A DNA stretch of 64,000 bases, taken from contig NZ_FKBR01000012.1 in the NCBI RefSeq assembly GCF_900078335.1, positions 205,618 through 269,617 of the forward strand, read 5' to 3'. The notes beneath the pieces are model-generated. The model had not been told where the DNA came from. It ran no database searches and saw nothing but the letters and a program-made list of their open reading frames with translations. Numbering within the stretch: the stretch's first letter is position 1; the number at the start of each line of letters is the position of its first letter. Made by a program: the position numbers and the translations under genes. Source of the stretch: Bordetella trematum. Lineage in GTDB: Bacteria; Pseudomonadota; Gammaproteobacteria; Burkholderiales; Burkholderiaceae_B. Positions 1 through 10,267 of this stretch are shown in pieces.

Positions 1-550
1 GCGCGGCAATCTCGACCACCGGCGCGGCTGCGGGCGTCGCGACGACGGCCGGCTCGAGCGCCACAGGCGCTTCGGGCACGGCAATCTCGACCACCGGCGC
101 GGCTGCGGGCGTCGCGACGACGGCCGGCTCGACCGACGGGACGGCTGCGGGCGCGCTTTCGCGCGCGACGGAAACGGTTCCCGGCGCGATCTGCGGGGCC
201 TCGCCCGGCTGCGCCTCCTGCGCGTCGGTCCACCAGCGATGCGTCGAGCCGGCGCCCAAGGCCGCTCCGCGCCGCAGGGGCGCGCCGTGGCCGCCGCTGA
301 CTGGCGGCAATGCAGCGGGCGCGGCGGACGTGCCGCCCGGTGGCCACGGCGCAGCCGGCACAGGCATCTCGGTGCGCCCTTCGTCGACCGACGGCGGCAT
401 CAACCCGGCATCGCCCGGCAACGCGCGATCGAACATGGGCCAGCGGTGGCGCGCGGCCTCGGCCTTCTCCTGCTCCGTTATTTCCCGGTACTCGCCCGGA
501 TCGCCCCCGAATTCTCGGTAGAGGCGGCTGATGTCGCTATCACCCTGCAT
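1..550 (-). CDS. bcsP: Cellulose biosynthesis protein BcsP (partial, runs off the left edge)
   Basis: Reading right to left from ATG at 550, 183 codons are open to the window edge with no stop. The first 45 residues (MQGDSDISRLYREFGGDPGE then YREI...RWPMF) have the short conserved N-terminal pattern of BcsP/BcsR-type accessory proteins of bacterial cellulose synthase. The rest is low-complexity Pro/Ala/Val-rich sequence with a 25-residue in-frame repeat near the edge. A good ribosome-binding site, AGGAG with a 6-nt spacer, precedes the ATG. It lies 50 nt downstream of bcsD on the same strand, so it is probably co-transcribed, with bcsQ/A/B expected beyond the edge. Family assignment is from memory of the N-terminal pattern and the bcsD context. 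The gene is missing from simple open-reading-frame lists because its stop is outside the window. Confidence 0.75.
   Translation of the reverse strand, partial: MQGDSDISRLYREFGGDPGEYREITEQEKAEAARHRWPMFDRALPGDAGLMPPSVDEGRTEMPVPAAPWPPGGTSAAPAALPPVSGGHGAPLRRGAALGAGSTHRWWTDAQEAQPGEAPQIAPGTVSVARESAPAAVPSVEPAVVATPAAAPVVEIAVPEAPVALEPAVVATPAAAPVVEIAA
4..132 (-). repeat. Direct repeat inside bcsP: 54-bp identical units, 75-bp period
   Basis: Positions 4-57 and 79-132 are identical over 54 bp. The period is 75 bp, exactly 25 codons, so the repeat stays in frame and encodes a Pro/Ala/Val-rich unit containing EPAVVATPAAAPVVEIAVPE. The first copy touches the window edge, so more copies may follow. The nucleotide identity suggests recent duplication or slippage rather than an old protein repeat. 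Confidence 0.9.
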
Positions 551-600
551 GCCAAGCTCCTAGACCCCATGTCATCCGGCCGCGCGAGCGGCCAGGCTGC

Positions 601-1056
601 TCAACGACCAAACCGGAAAACGATCGTGCCGTCCTCGGACGGCGTCTGTTGCTGCGTCATACGCAACTGGTCATCGGCGCCCAGTTGGCGCATCCACAGC
701 TCATAGGCTCCTTCCAGGAAACCCGTGCTCCAGGTCAGATGATCGGCTCCAAATGCTGCACGCAATGGTGCGCAGTAATGCGTCAGCGCCAGATGGTCGT
801 CTGCCTCGCTGATTTCGACCCAGCCCCAATCCAGGGTGCGCCACAGCTGGTTGGCCGCCGTGCCCAGCTCTTCGATCGTGCCGGCCTGCGGCAACATATT
901 CCCACTGGCAAAACGCTCGCCGGCGCGGCGCATCATCTGGCGCAAGCGTTGGGTGGTCAGATCCTGCGCCAACTCATGCGCAAACGCAGCCAGGGTGTCA
1001 CGCCATTGATGGGCGCACAGACGGTCGTTCAGGTGGGAGAGAATGGCGCTATTCAC
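601..1056 (-). CDS. bcsD: Cellulose synthase subunit D (BcsD)
   Basis: A 151-residue protein of the usual BcsD length, without signal peptide or membrane segment. The family is periplasmic/envelope-associated in Komagataeibacter, where its octamer helps order glucan chains. The start is GTG at 1056, preceded by AAGGA about 7 nt upstream. Features consistent with the family are the N-terminal helix (residues 1-40), the central region with TWSTGFLEGAYELWMRQLGA (about 105-125), and a short C-terminal strand ending VFRFGR. It is the first gene of a leftward operon continuing into bcsP. BcsD marks a type I cellulose synthase operon. Identification rests on recognised sequence pattern plus the bcsP neighbour. 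Confidence 0.8.
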   Translation of the reverse strand: MNSAILSHLNDRLCAHQWRDTLAAFAHELAQDLTTQRLRQMMRRAGERFASGNMLPQAGTIEELGTAANQLWRTLDWGWVEISEADDHLALTHYCAPLRAAFGADHLTWSTGFLEGAYELWMRQLGADDQLRMTQQQTPSEDGTIVFRFGR

Positions 1057-1579
1057 GTTGTTCCTTCATTTCACTGGAAAGCAGTCGGCTGTTTTCTCGG
1101 GACGCAAAAAACCGCCCCGCATACCTGAAAATAGGCAGAGCGAGCAGCGTCACGCGCTGTCTGCCTTATTGAAAAAGGCAGAGCACGAACTGCTTTGAAA
1201 AATGCTAATGGGAGACGGCCGTTCTTGTGCGATACGCGAAACACAAGAAACGCCGCGAACAGTGTATTTCCGTGGCCCTGCATAGGGCAATCCGCAATTT
1301 GGCAAGGCGGAGCTGCGGGACGTTAGGCCGCATTCTTGGAGCATAACCTTGCTTCTCAGAGTGCGGCGAATAAATGTTGTCACATTATCCCGATCCACCG
1401 CTGGGCCCAAGTTTAGTATATTGACGCCTTAAATTAAAATATTCAGTCACCCGCATTAGTAACAAAGGTTACACCGTTCGGGCCGGCCTGGCCGCCATGC
1501 GCAAACCACCGGCGCCGCGTACCAACGGTTATGCGGGGGTCGCACCCGCGCTGTCGGCCGCAGATTGCAAGGACCTCAG
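1057..1579. other. Divergent intergenic region between bcsD and manC
   Basis: About 520 bp without a credible gene. It must hold the leftward bcs promoter and the rightward manC promoter. Composition falls to AT-rich at about 1405-1450 (TTTAGTATATTGACG and TTAAATTAAAATATT). A TATACT-like minus-strand -10 is visible there, but no convincing -35 pairs with it, so I do not call a promoter. An interrupted inverted repeat lies at 1133-1166 (separate entry). Short open frames here lack ribosome-binding sites and coding character. Confidence 0.6.
1133..1166. promoter_or_regulatory. Interrupted inverted repeat upstream of bcsD
   Basis: AGGCAGA at 1133-1139 is the exact complement of TCTGCCT at 1160-1166. 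Inside it CAGCG (1145-1149) pairs with CGCTG (1155-1159) around a 5-nt loop. The element lies about 80 bp upstream of the bcsD GTG, in its leader or promoter. It could be an operator or an RNA hairpin. No regulator is assigned. Confidence 0.4.
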
Positions 1580-2998
1580 ATGTCGAGTTTGTCGCCAAAG
1601 CTGCGCCCAATAATGTTGGTCGGCGGCTCCGGCACCCGCTTGTGGCCACTTTCACGCAGCGCATACCCCAAACAGTTTCTGCCCTTGCTGGGCGAGGCCT
1701 CGCCGTTGCAGGCGACCTGCGAACGCGTCGCCGCCGTGCAATCCGAGGCGCCCATCTTCATCGCCAACGAAGCGCACCGCTTCCTGGTGGCCGAACAACT
1801 GCGCCAGATCGGCCTGAAAGCGCCGACGCTGCTGCTGGAGCCGGCCGGGCGCAATACCGCGCCGGCCATTGCGCTGGCCGCCCTGCTGGCCACGGCCCAA
1901 GGCGAAGACCCCCTGTTGCTGGTGCTGCCTTCGGATCACGCCATCGCCGACACGGCAGCCTTCCATGCCGCCGTGCGCCTGGCGCAGCCGGCTGCGGCAG
2001 CAGGCCGCCTGGTGACCTTCGGCGTCGTGCCGCAGTATGCCGAAACCGGCTACGGCTACATCCGCGCCGCGGCCCTCGAAGCGGGCGTGGCGCGCGTCCA
2101 AGCCTTTGTCGAGAAACCCGATCTGGCCACCGCCGAACAGTACCTGGCTAGCGGCCAGTACTACTGGAACAGCGGCATGTTCCTGTTTCGCGCCTCGCGC
2201 TATCTGCAGGCGCTGCAGGCGCAGCGCCCGGACATCCTGGCGGCCTGCCGCGCCGCCATGCAGCAACCGCGTCATGACGGCGATTTCGTGCGCGTGGACG
2301 AGGCCGCATTTCTCGCCTGCCCCTCCGAGTCGATTGACTACGCCGTGATGGAACACGACCCCGACGTCGCGATGGTGCCGCTGCAGGCCGGCTGGAGCGA
2401 CATCGGTTCGTTCTCGTCGCTATGGCAGCTGGCGCCCAAGGATGCCTCGGGCAACGCCTTGCGCGGGGATGTCATCGCCGAAAGTTGCCGCAATGTCTAT
2501 GCCTACGCCAACCACCGCCTGGTGGCGCTGCTCGGGCTGGAGGATGCGGTGGTGGTGGAAACGCCGGACGCCGTACTGGTGGCCGCGCGCGACAGAGTCC
2601 AGGACGTGCGCGACATCGTCGCCCGCCTGAACGACACCCGGCGCAGCGAAGCCCATGCCCATCGCCAGGTCTTCCGCCCCTGGGGCAGCTATGACGCCAT
2701 CGACAACGGCCCGCGCTTTCAGGTCAAGCGCATTCGCGTGGCGCCCGGCGCCTGCCTGTCGCTGCAGATGCACCATCATCGCGCCGAGCACTGGATCGTG
2801 GTCAGCGGTACCGCGCGTGTCACACGCGGCGAGGAAACTTTCCTCCTGACCGAAAACCAGTCCACCTACATTCCGCTGGGTGTGAAGCATCGCCTGGAGA
2901 ACCCCGGCGCCATCGATCTGGAATTGATTGAAGTACAGTCCGGCCCCTACCTGGGCGAAGACGACATCGTTCGTTTCGACGACGCCTACGGACGCTGA
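1580..2998 (+). CDS. manC: Mannose-1-phosphate guanylyltransferase / mannose-6-phosphate isomerase
   Basis: Bifunctional type II enzyme, 472 residues from ATG 1580, preceded by AAGGA with a good spacer. It isomerises fructose-6-P to mannose-6-P and makes GDP-mannose from mannose-1-P and GTP. The N-terminal nucleotidyltransferase signature ([12 protein letters not shown] then PKQ) sits at about residues 14-35, and FVEKPD at about 175-180. The C-terminal cupin isomerase domain (about 355-470) has RPWGSY and metal-binding-type [10 protein letters not shown]. Length matches AlgA/XanB/CpsB. As first gene of the EPS cluster it supplies GDP-mannose (or a derived sugar) for the polymer. The next gene starts 10 nt after its stop, so the two are probably co-transcribed. 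Confidence 0.93.
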   Translation: MSSLSPKLRPIMLVGGSGTRLWPLSRSAYPKQFLPLLGEASPLQATCERVAAVQSEAPIFIANEAHRFLVAEQLRQIGLKAPTLLLEPAGRNTAPAIALAALLATAQGEDPLLLVLPSDHAIADTAAFHAAVRLAQPAAAAGRLVTFGVVPQYAETGYGYIRAAALEAGVARVQAFVEKPDLATAEQYLASGQYYWNSGMFLFRASRYLQALQAQRPDILAACRAAMQQPRHDGDFVRVDEAAFLACPSESIDYAVMEHDPDVAMVPLQAGWSDIGSFSSLWQLAPKDASGNALRGDVIAESCRNVYAYANHRLVALLGLEDAVVVETPDAVLVAARDRVQDVRDIVARLNDTRRSEAHAHRQVFRPWGSYDAIDNGPRFQVKRIRVAPGACLSLQMHHHRAEHWIVVSGTARVTRGEETFLLTENQSTYIPLGVKHRLENPGAIDLELIEVQSGPYLGEDDIVRFDDAYGR

Positions 2999-3008
2999 CC
3001 TGCCCGAC

Positions 3009-4430
<1,422 letters not shown>

Positions 4431-4436
4431 GGCGTC

Positions 4437-5723
4437 TCAGGGCTCGGCGTTGATCGGATCGCACAGCGCCAGCTCGGGGCGACGCCACTGGCAGTCGGAG
4501 GGCTGCATGGAGCGGACCAGGCCCTCCCGGGCCCCCTTTCCGAAGGTGTACTCCAGGCCGACCCGCACGAAGTTCTGGGTGTAGCTGTCGGCCTGCCCGT
4601 TGCCTTGCTGACGGTCGCGGTAGACATCCGCCACCCAGCGCAGGTTGTCGTCGGCCTGCCACTGCACCCGCGCGCCCAGGCGCTGGATGTGCAGAACCTG
4701 ATCGTTACCGCCGCTGTAGGCCGTGTTGCGCTGGCGGCCATACTCCACCCCCAGCTGGAAGGCTGTCTTGACCGTGGGCCGCCAGGTCAGCGAGGCCTGC
4801 CCGCCGGTGATCACGGCGTACAGCACCGAGGGATCGTCGTCATAGGCATAGGGCCGGCGCCAGAGCTGGAAGTCAAAACGCGTCTTGGGCGAATAATCCC
4901 AGGTGGCCCGACCCTCGAAAGTCAGCAGGCGCGTATCGCGATCGTCGAGGTGCTGGTAGCTGCGCTGCAGCACGCCCACCCGGCCCTGGAGCAGGGTCTT
5001 GGGGCTGTAGTCCCAGCGCGCGGCCACGAAGGCTTCATTGTCCGTGTACCGGTCATCGATGGTCGACACCAGATCCGGCGTGCGCTCGTAGTAATCGACA
5101 TCGGTCTGGCGCAGGCCGGCCTGCGCGAAAGAACGGCCATAGCCCGCGTAACGGGCCGACAGTTGCCAGCCCTCGTCCTTGCGGTCGTACAGACGCTGGT
5201 TGATGCTCTGGTCGTAGTGCGTATCGTTGTGGAACACGCCCAGCACCGGCAGCGTGAGACTGTCGGTGACCCGCAGGCCCAGTTCGGCGGAACGGTTCTG
5301 GCGCGACTCCTGGTCACGCTCCGGCCAGGTGCGCCCGAGATTGGAGCTCAGGCTGCTCTGGTAGCCATATTGAAAACGCCCGCTCACCAGTTGTCCGGCG
5401 CGCCAGGGCAGCGCGGCGTTCAGCACACGGGGCTGATGATCGAGCTGCCGGTTGTTGCTGTAGCGTGCATCGGCCAGCATGCCGCCGGCCTCCAGGCGCG
5501 TGTCTTCGGACAACAGGGGCAGGCGCAGGCCCAGCCCGACCGAATTCACGCGCACCGTGTCGCTGCGGATGTCTTCGCTGGCAGCATCGGGCAGACGGGC
5601 CGGGTTGCTCTGGTGCTGCACCGAACTGCCCAGCTGCACGGCATAATCTGCCGGCCCCGGCGCGGCGGCGGCCGGCAGGCTGCAGAAGGCCAGACTGGCG
5701 ACAGCCAGTTTGGCGCGAGTCAT
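4437..5723 (-). CDS. epsL: EpsL-like outer-membrane beta-barrel, exopolysaccharide biosynthesis
   Basis: 428 residues from ATG 5723, which overlaps the upstream gene's stop as ATGA. A signal peptide of about 20 residues (MTRAKLAVASLAFCSLPAAA) is followed by alternating polar/hydrophobic strands rich in Tyr, Arg and Asp, ending in an outer-membrane-type strand (FVRVGLEYTFGKG). This is the pattern of the EpsL family in methanolan-type eps clusters, thought to help polymer pass the outer membrane. A short Cys-containing tail (QPSDCQWRRPELALCDPIN) follows the last strand. It pairs with the GT26 gene upstream and converges on wcaJ with no visible terminator between them. Confidence 0.78.
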   Translation of the reverse strand: MTRAKLAVASLAFCSLPAAAAPGPADYAVQLGSSVQHQSNPARLPDAASEDIRSDTVRVNSVGLGLRLPLLSEDTRLEAGGMLADARYSNNRQLDHQPRVLNAALPWRAGQLVSGRFQYGYQSSLSSNLGRTWPERDQESRQNRSAELGLRVTDSLTLPVLGVFHNDTHYDQSINQRLYDRKDEGWQLSARYAGYGRSFAQAGLRQTDVDYYERTPDLVSTIDDRYTDNEAFVAARWDYSPKTLLQGRVGVLQRSYQHLDDRDTRLLTFEGRATWDYSPKTRFDFQLWRRPYAYDDDPSVLYAVITGGQASLTWRPTVKTAFQLGVEYGRQRNTAYSGGNDQVLHIQRLGARVQWQADDNLRWVADVYRDRQQGNGQADSYTQNFVRVGLEYTFGKGAREGLVRSMQPSDCQWRRPELALCDPINAEP

Positions 5724-6481
5724 GGGGCGCGTCGCTGCGACCGCCATTGCCGCCAGCACAACACCAGAAAGCGGGGGTCGTCGACCAGATAGCGGCGCCA
5801 CAGGCGGCGAGGATTGCTGGCCAGGCGCCACAGCCATTCCAGCCCGAAGCGCTGCATCCAGCCCGGCGCGCGGCGCTGCAGACCGATGGCGAACTCCATG
5901 GCCGCGCCCACGCACAACAGAATGCCGCCCGGCAGCGAAGCCGCGTAATGCAGGGCCCAGTTTTCCTGCTTGGGCATGCCCACGCACAGGAACACCACAT
6001 CGGGCTGGCGCTCGCGCACCCGCTGCGCAAATGCCTGGCCCTCTTCACCAAGAGGGTCAAAGCGCATCGAGGGGCTGACGATATCGATGTCCAGGCCAGG
6101 GAAATACTGCGCGAAACGCGCCAGCAGCTCCGGTTCGCCGCCCGGCATGCCGCCCAGCAGCATGACCTTCCATTGACGACGCTGGGCCTGGCGGCAGAGC
6201 GCCACGAAAAGATCGGAGCCCGTCACGCGCTGCGGCAGCGCACGGCCCAGCAAGCGGCTGGCCCAAACCAGGGGCATGCCGTCGGCGAAGATGAAGTCGG
6301 CCGCGCGATAGCGCTCATGAAACTCGGGGGAGGCATCCAGGCGCACCACGTGGTCCACATTGGGTGTGACCACCACGCGGGCATGGCCGTCACGCCGCTC
6401 GGCGGCCTGCGACAGATGTTCCAGCGCGGTGTCAAAGGACACCGCGGCGATGTCCAGACCGAACAGACTCACACTGGGCAT
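5720..6481 (-). CDS. WecG/TagA/CpsF family glycosyltransferase (GT26)
   Basis: 253 residues, the usual length of the family, which transfers a sugar to an undecaprenyl-diphosphate-linked acceptor at the inner membrane. Recognisable elements are TPNVDHVVRLD (about 40-50), ADFIFADGMPLVWASRLLG (about 60-78), the Gly-rich MLLGGMPGG and the FLCVGMPKQENW motif near residue 175. I chose ATG 6481; an upstream TTG at 6547 has no ribosome-binding site. The gene overlaps epsL by ATGA and should be translationally coupled to it. It probably adds the second sugar after the WcaJ-type step. The exact sugar is unknown. Confidence 0.85.
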   Translation of the reverse strand: MPSVSLFGLDIAAVSFDTALEHLSQAAERRDGHARVVVTPNVDHVVRLDASPEFHERYRAADFIFADGMPLVWASRLLGRALPQRVTGSDLFVALCRQAQRRQWKVMLLGGMPGGEPELLARFAQYFPGLDIDIVSPSMRFDPLGEEGQAFAQRVRERQPDVVFLCVGMPKQENWALHYAASLPGGILLCVGAAMEFAIGLQRRAPGWMQRFGLEWLWRLASNPRRLWRRYLVDDPRFLVLCWRQWRSQRRAP

Positions 6482-6710
6482 GGGCTCGACGTCAGTCGTC
6501 GAAGCGGGCCCGGGTACTTGCGAAGTACGTAGCAAGGATGGTCTCAATACGAAGGGCGGTATGCTTGGACTAGAATCGCGGGCTCATCCTCGCGATTACC
6601 TTGGCGATGCACGCCAGGAACGTCCGTATTGTATTTAAAATATGGGACGATGCGGCACCATGCCTGAACCAGGTGTAAGCGCAAGAATCACCAGCAGATC
6701 GGAGAACAAT

Positions 6711-7778
6711 GTGGCGGGTCTGAAAAAAAGAATATCGGCGGCTGTGCTGATGACGGGTTTGCTGGCTGCGCGGGCCGCCTTTGCCCAGGATCTGCCCATC
6801 CCCGATCCGGTGGCGCCTGCGACGACGAGTCAGGAGGGCCTGGCGCCCCTGGCTCCGCTCGCGCCCCTGGCCCCGGCCCTGCCCTCGGCCAGCGACGGCG
6901 CGCCGCGCACGCCCACGCCCACCACCCGCGCCAAGATCGGCAGCGGCGATCGCGGCTCCGAACGCAACCTCGCAGGCAATCGGCTGCCCCAGGACGCTGC
7001 GCTGCTGATCGTGCCGGCGGTCGAGGACAACATTGAACAGGCCATCAGCGGCGCCATCGGCGCGGTGGGCCCGGGCGACACCCTGAACGTCAACATCATG
7101 GGCACCGGCGGATCGCAGGTGCGCGTGACCGTGGACGCCGATGGCCAGCTGGTCGTGCCCATGCTGGGCAAGGTGCAGGCCGGCGGCAAGACGCCTGCGG
7201 CGATCGGCCAGCAGATCGAGAAAGGCCTGCGCAGCAAGGGCTACATGGTGGATCCGCAAGTCGCCATCGAAGTCATCACCCTGCGCAGCCGCATCGTATC
7301 GGTGCTCGGTCAGGTCGAACGCCCCGGCCGCTACCCCCTGGAAGGACGCCTCTCGGTGCTGGAACTGCTGGCCATGGCCGGCGGCGCGGCGCCCGATGCC
7401 GGCGAGATCGCCACCGTGGTGCGCCGCAAGGGCGGCGGCAACGAACGGCTCAATCTGTACATGGGCAATCGCCAGTCTCCGTCCCGCCCCTTGCAGGACA
7501 CCGAGCTCGAGCCGGGCGACGTGGTGTTCGTGCCCCAGGCGCCGCGCTTCTATGTGTATGGCGAAGTCGGCAAGCCGGGCGCCTACCCGATCGAGCAGGG
7601 CCTGAACGTGATGCGGGCGCTGGCGCTGGCCGGCGGCCTCACCCCGCGCGCCTCCGACAGCCGCATCGATCTCAATCGCACCGACGTGCTGACCGGCGAA
7701 GTCACCGAGAAGCGCGTCAAGCTCACCGACGCCATCCAGCCTGGCGACGTCCTTCACGTCAACGAACGCTTCTTCTGA
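6711..7778 (+). CDS. Wza/EpsE-type polysaccharide export protein with SLBB domains
   Basis: 355 residues from GTG 6711, set by GGAG at 6701-6704. A Sec signal peptide ends in ARAAFA before QD; there is no lipobox cysteine, so unlike Wza it is not predicted to be lipidated. A Pro/Ala-rich stretch precedes the Poly_export domain (about 120-210: GPGDTLNVNIMGTGG...GKVQAGGKTPAAIG). Two SLBB-like segments follow (VLGQVERPGRYPLEG and VYGEVGKPGAYPIEQG). It should form the outer-membrane/periplasmic conduit for the polymer together with EpsL. The downstream SGNH gene overlaps its stop as TGATG. It opens the rightward five-gene block. Confidence 0.88.
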   Translation: MAGLKKRISAAVLMTGLLAARAAFAQDLPIPDPVAPATTSQEGLAPLAPLAPLAPALPSASDGAPRTPTPTTRAKIGSGDRGSERNLAGNRLPQDAALLIVPAVEDNIEQAISGAIGAVGPGDTLNVNIMGTGGSQVRVTVDADGQLVVPMLGKVQAGGKTPAAIGQQIEKGLRSKGYMVDPQVAIEVITLRSRIVSVLGQVERPGRYPLEGRLSVLELLAMAGGAAPDAGEIATVVRRKGGGNERLNLYMGNRQSPSRPLQDTELEPGDVVFVPQAPRFYVYGEVGKPGAYPIEQGLNVMRALALAGGLTPRASDSRIDLNRTDVLTGEVTEKRVKLTDAIQPGDVLHVNERFF

Positions 7779-8560
7779 TGGCCATGCGCCCGCCTCTTCG
7801 CCTGACCCGGCGCCGCGCACTGCTGTGCGCCCTGGCGCTGGCGCCAGCCTGCCTGACCCTGCCCGCCCTGGCGGCCCAGCCCTATGCCGTGGTGATGGGC
7901 GACTCCATTGCCGAAGGCGAAATCGAACGCAAGGGCCGCCTGAACGTCCAGGGCCGCTTCGTGCCCGACTACCCTTCGCAGCCCGGGCAGCTGTCGCACG
8001 AGCTGGCCGCCTACTCCGGGGTATTCCATTTCAACCACGGCATCGGCGGACAGACCTCCTCGCAGGTGCGGGCGCGCTGGCCGCGCGATGTGCTGGCCCG
8101 GCAATTCGATCCCGGTGACGGCCGCGGCCCACGCACCCTGCCCGAAGGCACCCGGCCCGACCTGGTCTATCTGCATGCAGGCATCAACGACATTGCCATG
8201 GCGCAGCTGCCCTTGCAGGTCATGCAGGACAACTTTCGCTACTTTGCGCAATCTGCAGCCGACCACGGCATCGTGCTGGTGATCGACAACGTTGGCGCCT
8301 ACCTGGGCATGACCGACGCCATGGCGGCCCAGGCGCGCGCCTTCAATGACTGGCTGCGCAACGAGCTCGCGCCGGCGTATCCGAACGTGCGCATCGTCGA
8401 CTACCTGGACTGGTCCAGCGGCGGCACCCAGGATTTCCTCAAACTGGCTCCGGGCCGCTTCGCCGATGGCGTGCACCCCTCGGCGCAGGGTTATGCGGAC
8501 TTCGCGCGCTACGTCCACGACACGCTTGAACTGCCTGCCGGCAGCCCCGTACGCTATTGA
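7778..8560 (+). CDS. Secreted SGNH/GDSL-family hydrolase
   Basis: 260 residues with an N-terminal signal (MRPPLRLTRRRALLCALALA to LPALAA), so periplasmic or exported. SGNH blocks are visible: block I GDSIAEGE (about 42-49), block II/III-type NHGIGGQTSSQ, GINDI, and block V DGVHPSAQGY with the catalytic Asp-x-x-His. The family includes acetyl-esterases and lysophospholipase-type enzymes. Inside an EPS block the likely role is removing or trimming O-acyl groups from the polymer, opposing the acyltransferase at 12264-13295; this is inference. Start and previous stop overlap (TGATG), indicating coupled translation. Confidence 0.82.
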   Translation: MAMRPPLRLTRRRALLCALALAPACLTLPALAAQPYAVVMGDSIAEGEIERKGRLNVQGRFVPDYPSQPGQLSHELAAYSGVFHFNHGIGGQTSSQVRARWPRDVLARQFDPGDGRGPRTLPEGTRPDLVYLHAGINDIAMAQLPLQVMQDNFRYFAQSAADHGIVLVIDNVGAYLGMTDAMAAQARAFNDWLRNELAPAYPNVRIVDYLDWSSGGTQDFLKLAPGRFADGVHPSAQGYADFARYVHDTLELPAGSPVRY

Positions 8561-8589
8561 GAAGCCGGCCCCGGGCCGGCCACGACACC

Positions 8590-10242
8590 ATGATTCTGGA
8601 CGCGAATTCGATTCCGAACGGCTCGGTGCTGGAGGCCGACCTGTGCATCATCGGCGCCGGCGCAGCCGGCATCACGCTGGCCCTGGCCTTGCAGGACAGC
8701 GGCCTGGACGTGTTGCTGATCGAGAGCGGCGGGCATGGCGATGACGCCGCGACCCAGGCGCTCTACGAAGGCAGCGTGGCCGACGAGAAGCTGCACAGCG
8801 CTCCGGATCGCTATCGTCAGCGCCGCATGGGCGGCTCGACCACCATCTGGGGCGGGCGCTGCATGCCGTTTGATCCGATCGACTTCGAGGCGCGCGACTA
8901 CATCGCCCACAGCGGCTGGCCCATCGGGCCCCAGGCGCTGCAGGATTATTATCCGCGCGCCAACCAGCTGTGCGAGGCGGGCGACTTCGCCTATACCGTG
9001 CAGACCGCTTTCGATCATCCGGTCAGGCCGATGATCGGCGGTTTCGACAGCGCGGCCTTCTCGACCGATACGCTCGAACGCTTCAGTTGCCCGACCGACT
9101 TCAGCCGTCGCTACGCCCAGGCGCTGGCCGCCGGCCCGCTGCGCGTGCTGCAACATGCCAATCTGTGCCGTCTGGACAGCGGCGAAACGGGCCAGCCGGC
9201 CGGCCCGGCCCATGTGCGCACCCTGGCCGGCGTGGCGTTCACGGTGCGCGCCCGCGCCTATGTGCTGGCCGCCGGCGGCCTGGAAACCGCGCGCCTGCTG
9301 CTGGCCAGCCCGGGCGCCAGCGGCCGTGGCCTGGGCAACGCCCATGATGTCGTGGGCCGCTACTACATGTGCCATCTGGCCGGCACCATCGGCGAGGTGG
9401 ATCTGGCCCCGGCGAGCTCGGTCTGGCACGGCTACGAGATCAGCGACGAAGGCGTCTATTGCCGCCGCCGGCTGGCCCTGCGCCCCCAGGCGCAGCGCGA
9501 ACTGCAGGCCGGCAACTTCGTGGCCCGTCTGCACCATCCGCGCATTCCCGACCCCGGGCACGGCAACGGCATTCTGTCGGCGCTGTACCTGGCTCGTCCG
9601 ATCGTGCCCTATGAGTATGCCAAGCGGCTCTATGGCGACACCCCCTCCAGCCCGGGCCTGTGGCTGCGCCACCTGCGCAATGTCCTGCTGGGGGTGCCGG
9701 CGACCGCGGCCTTTCTGTGGCACTGGCTGACCCGGCGCACACTGGCAGAACGCAAGTTCCCATCCATCATCGTGCATCCGCGCAACCGCCGCTACAGCCT
9801 GGATTTCCATGCCGAGCAGGAGCCCAACCCCGACAGCCGCGTGACCCTGGGCGAGGCGCGCGATGCGCTCGGCGTGCCGAAGCTGCACGTCGACTGGCGC
9901 TACACGGCGCGCGACGTCGCCACGGTGCAAAGCGCGCTGGCTGCCCTGGCACAGGCCTTGCGCGACAGCGGCGTGGGCCGTTTCGACTATGATCCTGCCT
10001 TGGTGGAAGCGGAAATGACGCGCTACGGCGCCTATGGGGGGCATCATATCGGCACCGCCCGCATGGGTCGCGATCCACGCAGCAGCGTGGTCGACGCGGA
10101 TTGTCGCGTCCACGAAACCAGCAATCTTTACGTCGCCGGCTCGGCCGTGTTTCCCACGTCCAGCCAGGCGAATCCCACCTTGACCATTGTCGCCCTGGCC
10201 TTGCGCCTGGCCGCGCACCTGCGCGCGCGCCTGCGGGCCTGA
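8590..10242 (+). CDS. GMC-family FAD-dependent oxidoreductase
   Basis: 550 residues from ATG 8590 (weak ribosome-binding site; about 30 nt after the SGNH stop). The ADP-binding Rossmann motif CIIGAGAAGITLAL is at about residues 18-31. RMGGSTTIWGGRC is the GMC N-domain flavin loop. The C-terminal GMC domain has HHIGTARMG, SNLYVAGSAVFPTSS and ANPTLTIVALALR. GMC enzymes oxidise alcohols, sugars or polyols. Its place among EPS modification genes suggests it oxidises a sugar or sugar-linked intermediate, possibly with the epimerase that follows. There is no signal peptide or twin-arginine motif, so it is probably cytoplasmic. The substrate is unknown. Confidence 0.88.
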   Translation: MILDANSIPNGSVLEADLCIIGAGAAGITLALALQDSGLDVLLIESGGHGDDAATQALYEGSVADEKLHSAPDRYRQRRMGGSTTIWGGRCMPFDPIDFEARDYIAHSGWPIGPQALQDYYPRANQLCEAGDFAYTVQTAFDHPVRPMIGGFDSAAFSTDTLERFSCPTDFSRRYAQALAAGPLRVLQHANLCRLDSGETGQPAGPAHVRTLAGVAFTVRARAYVLAAGGLETARLLLASPGASGRGLGNAHDVVGRYYMCHLAGTIGEVDLAPASSVWHGYEISDEGVYCRRRLALRPQAQRELQAGNFVARLHHPRIPDPGHGNGILSALYLARPIVPYEYAKRLYGDTPSSPGLWLRHLRNVLLGVPATAAFLWHWLTRRTLAERKFPSIIVHPRNRRYSLDFHAEQEPNPDSRVTLGEARDALGVPKLHVDWRYTARDVATVQSALAALAQALRDSGVGRFDYDPALVEAEMTRYGAYGGHHIGTARMGRDPRSSVVDADCRVHETSNLYVAGSAVFPTSSQANPTLTIVALALRLAAHLRARLRA

Positions 10243-10267
10243 GGCGGCCCGGGGGACACGCTGAACG

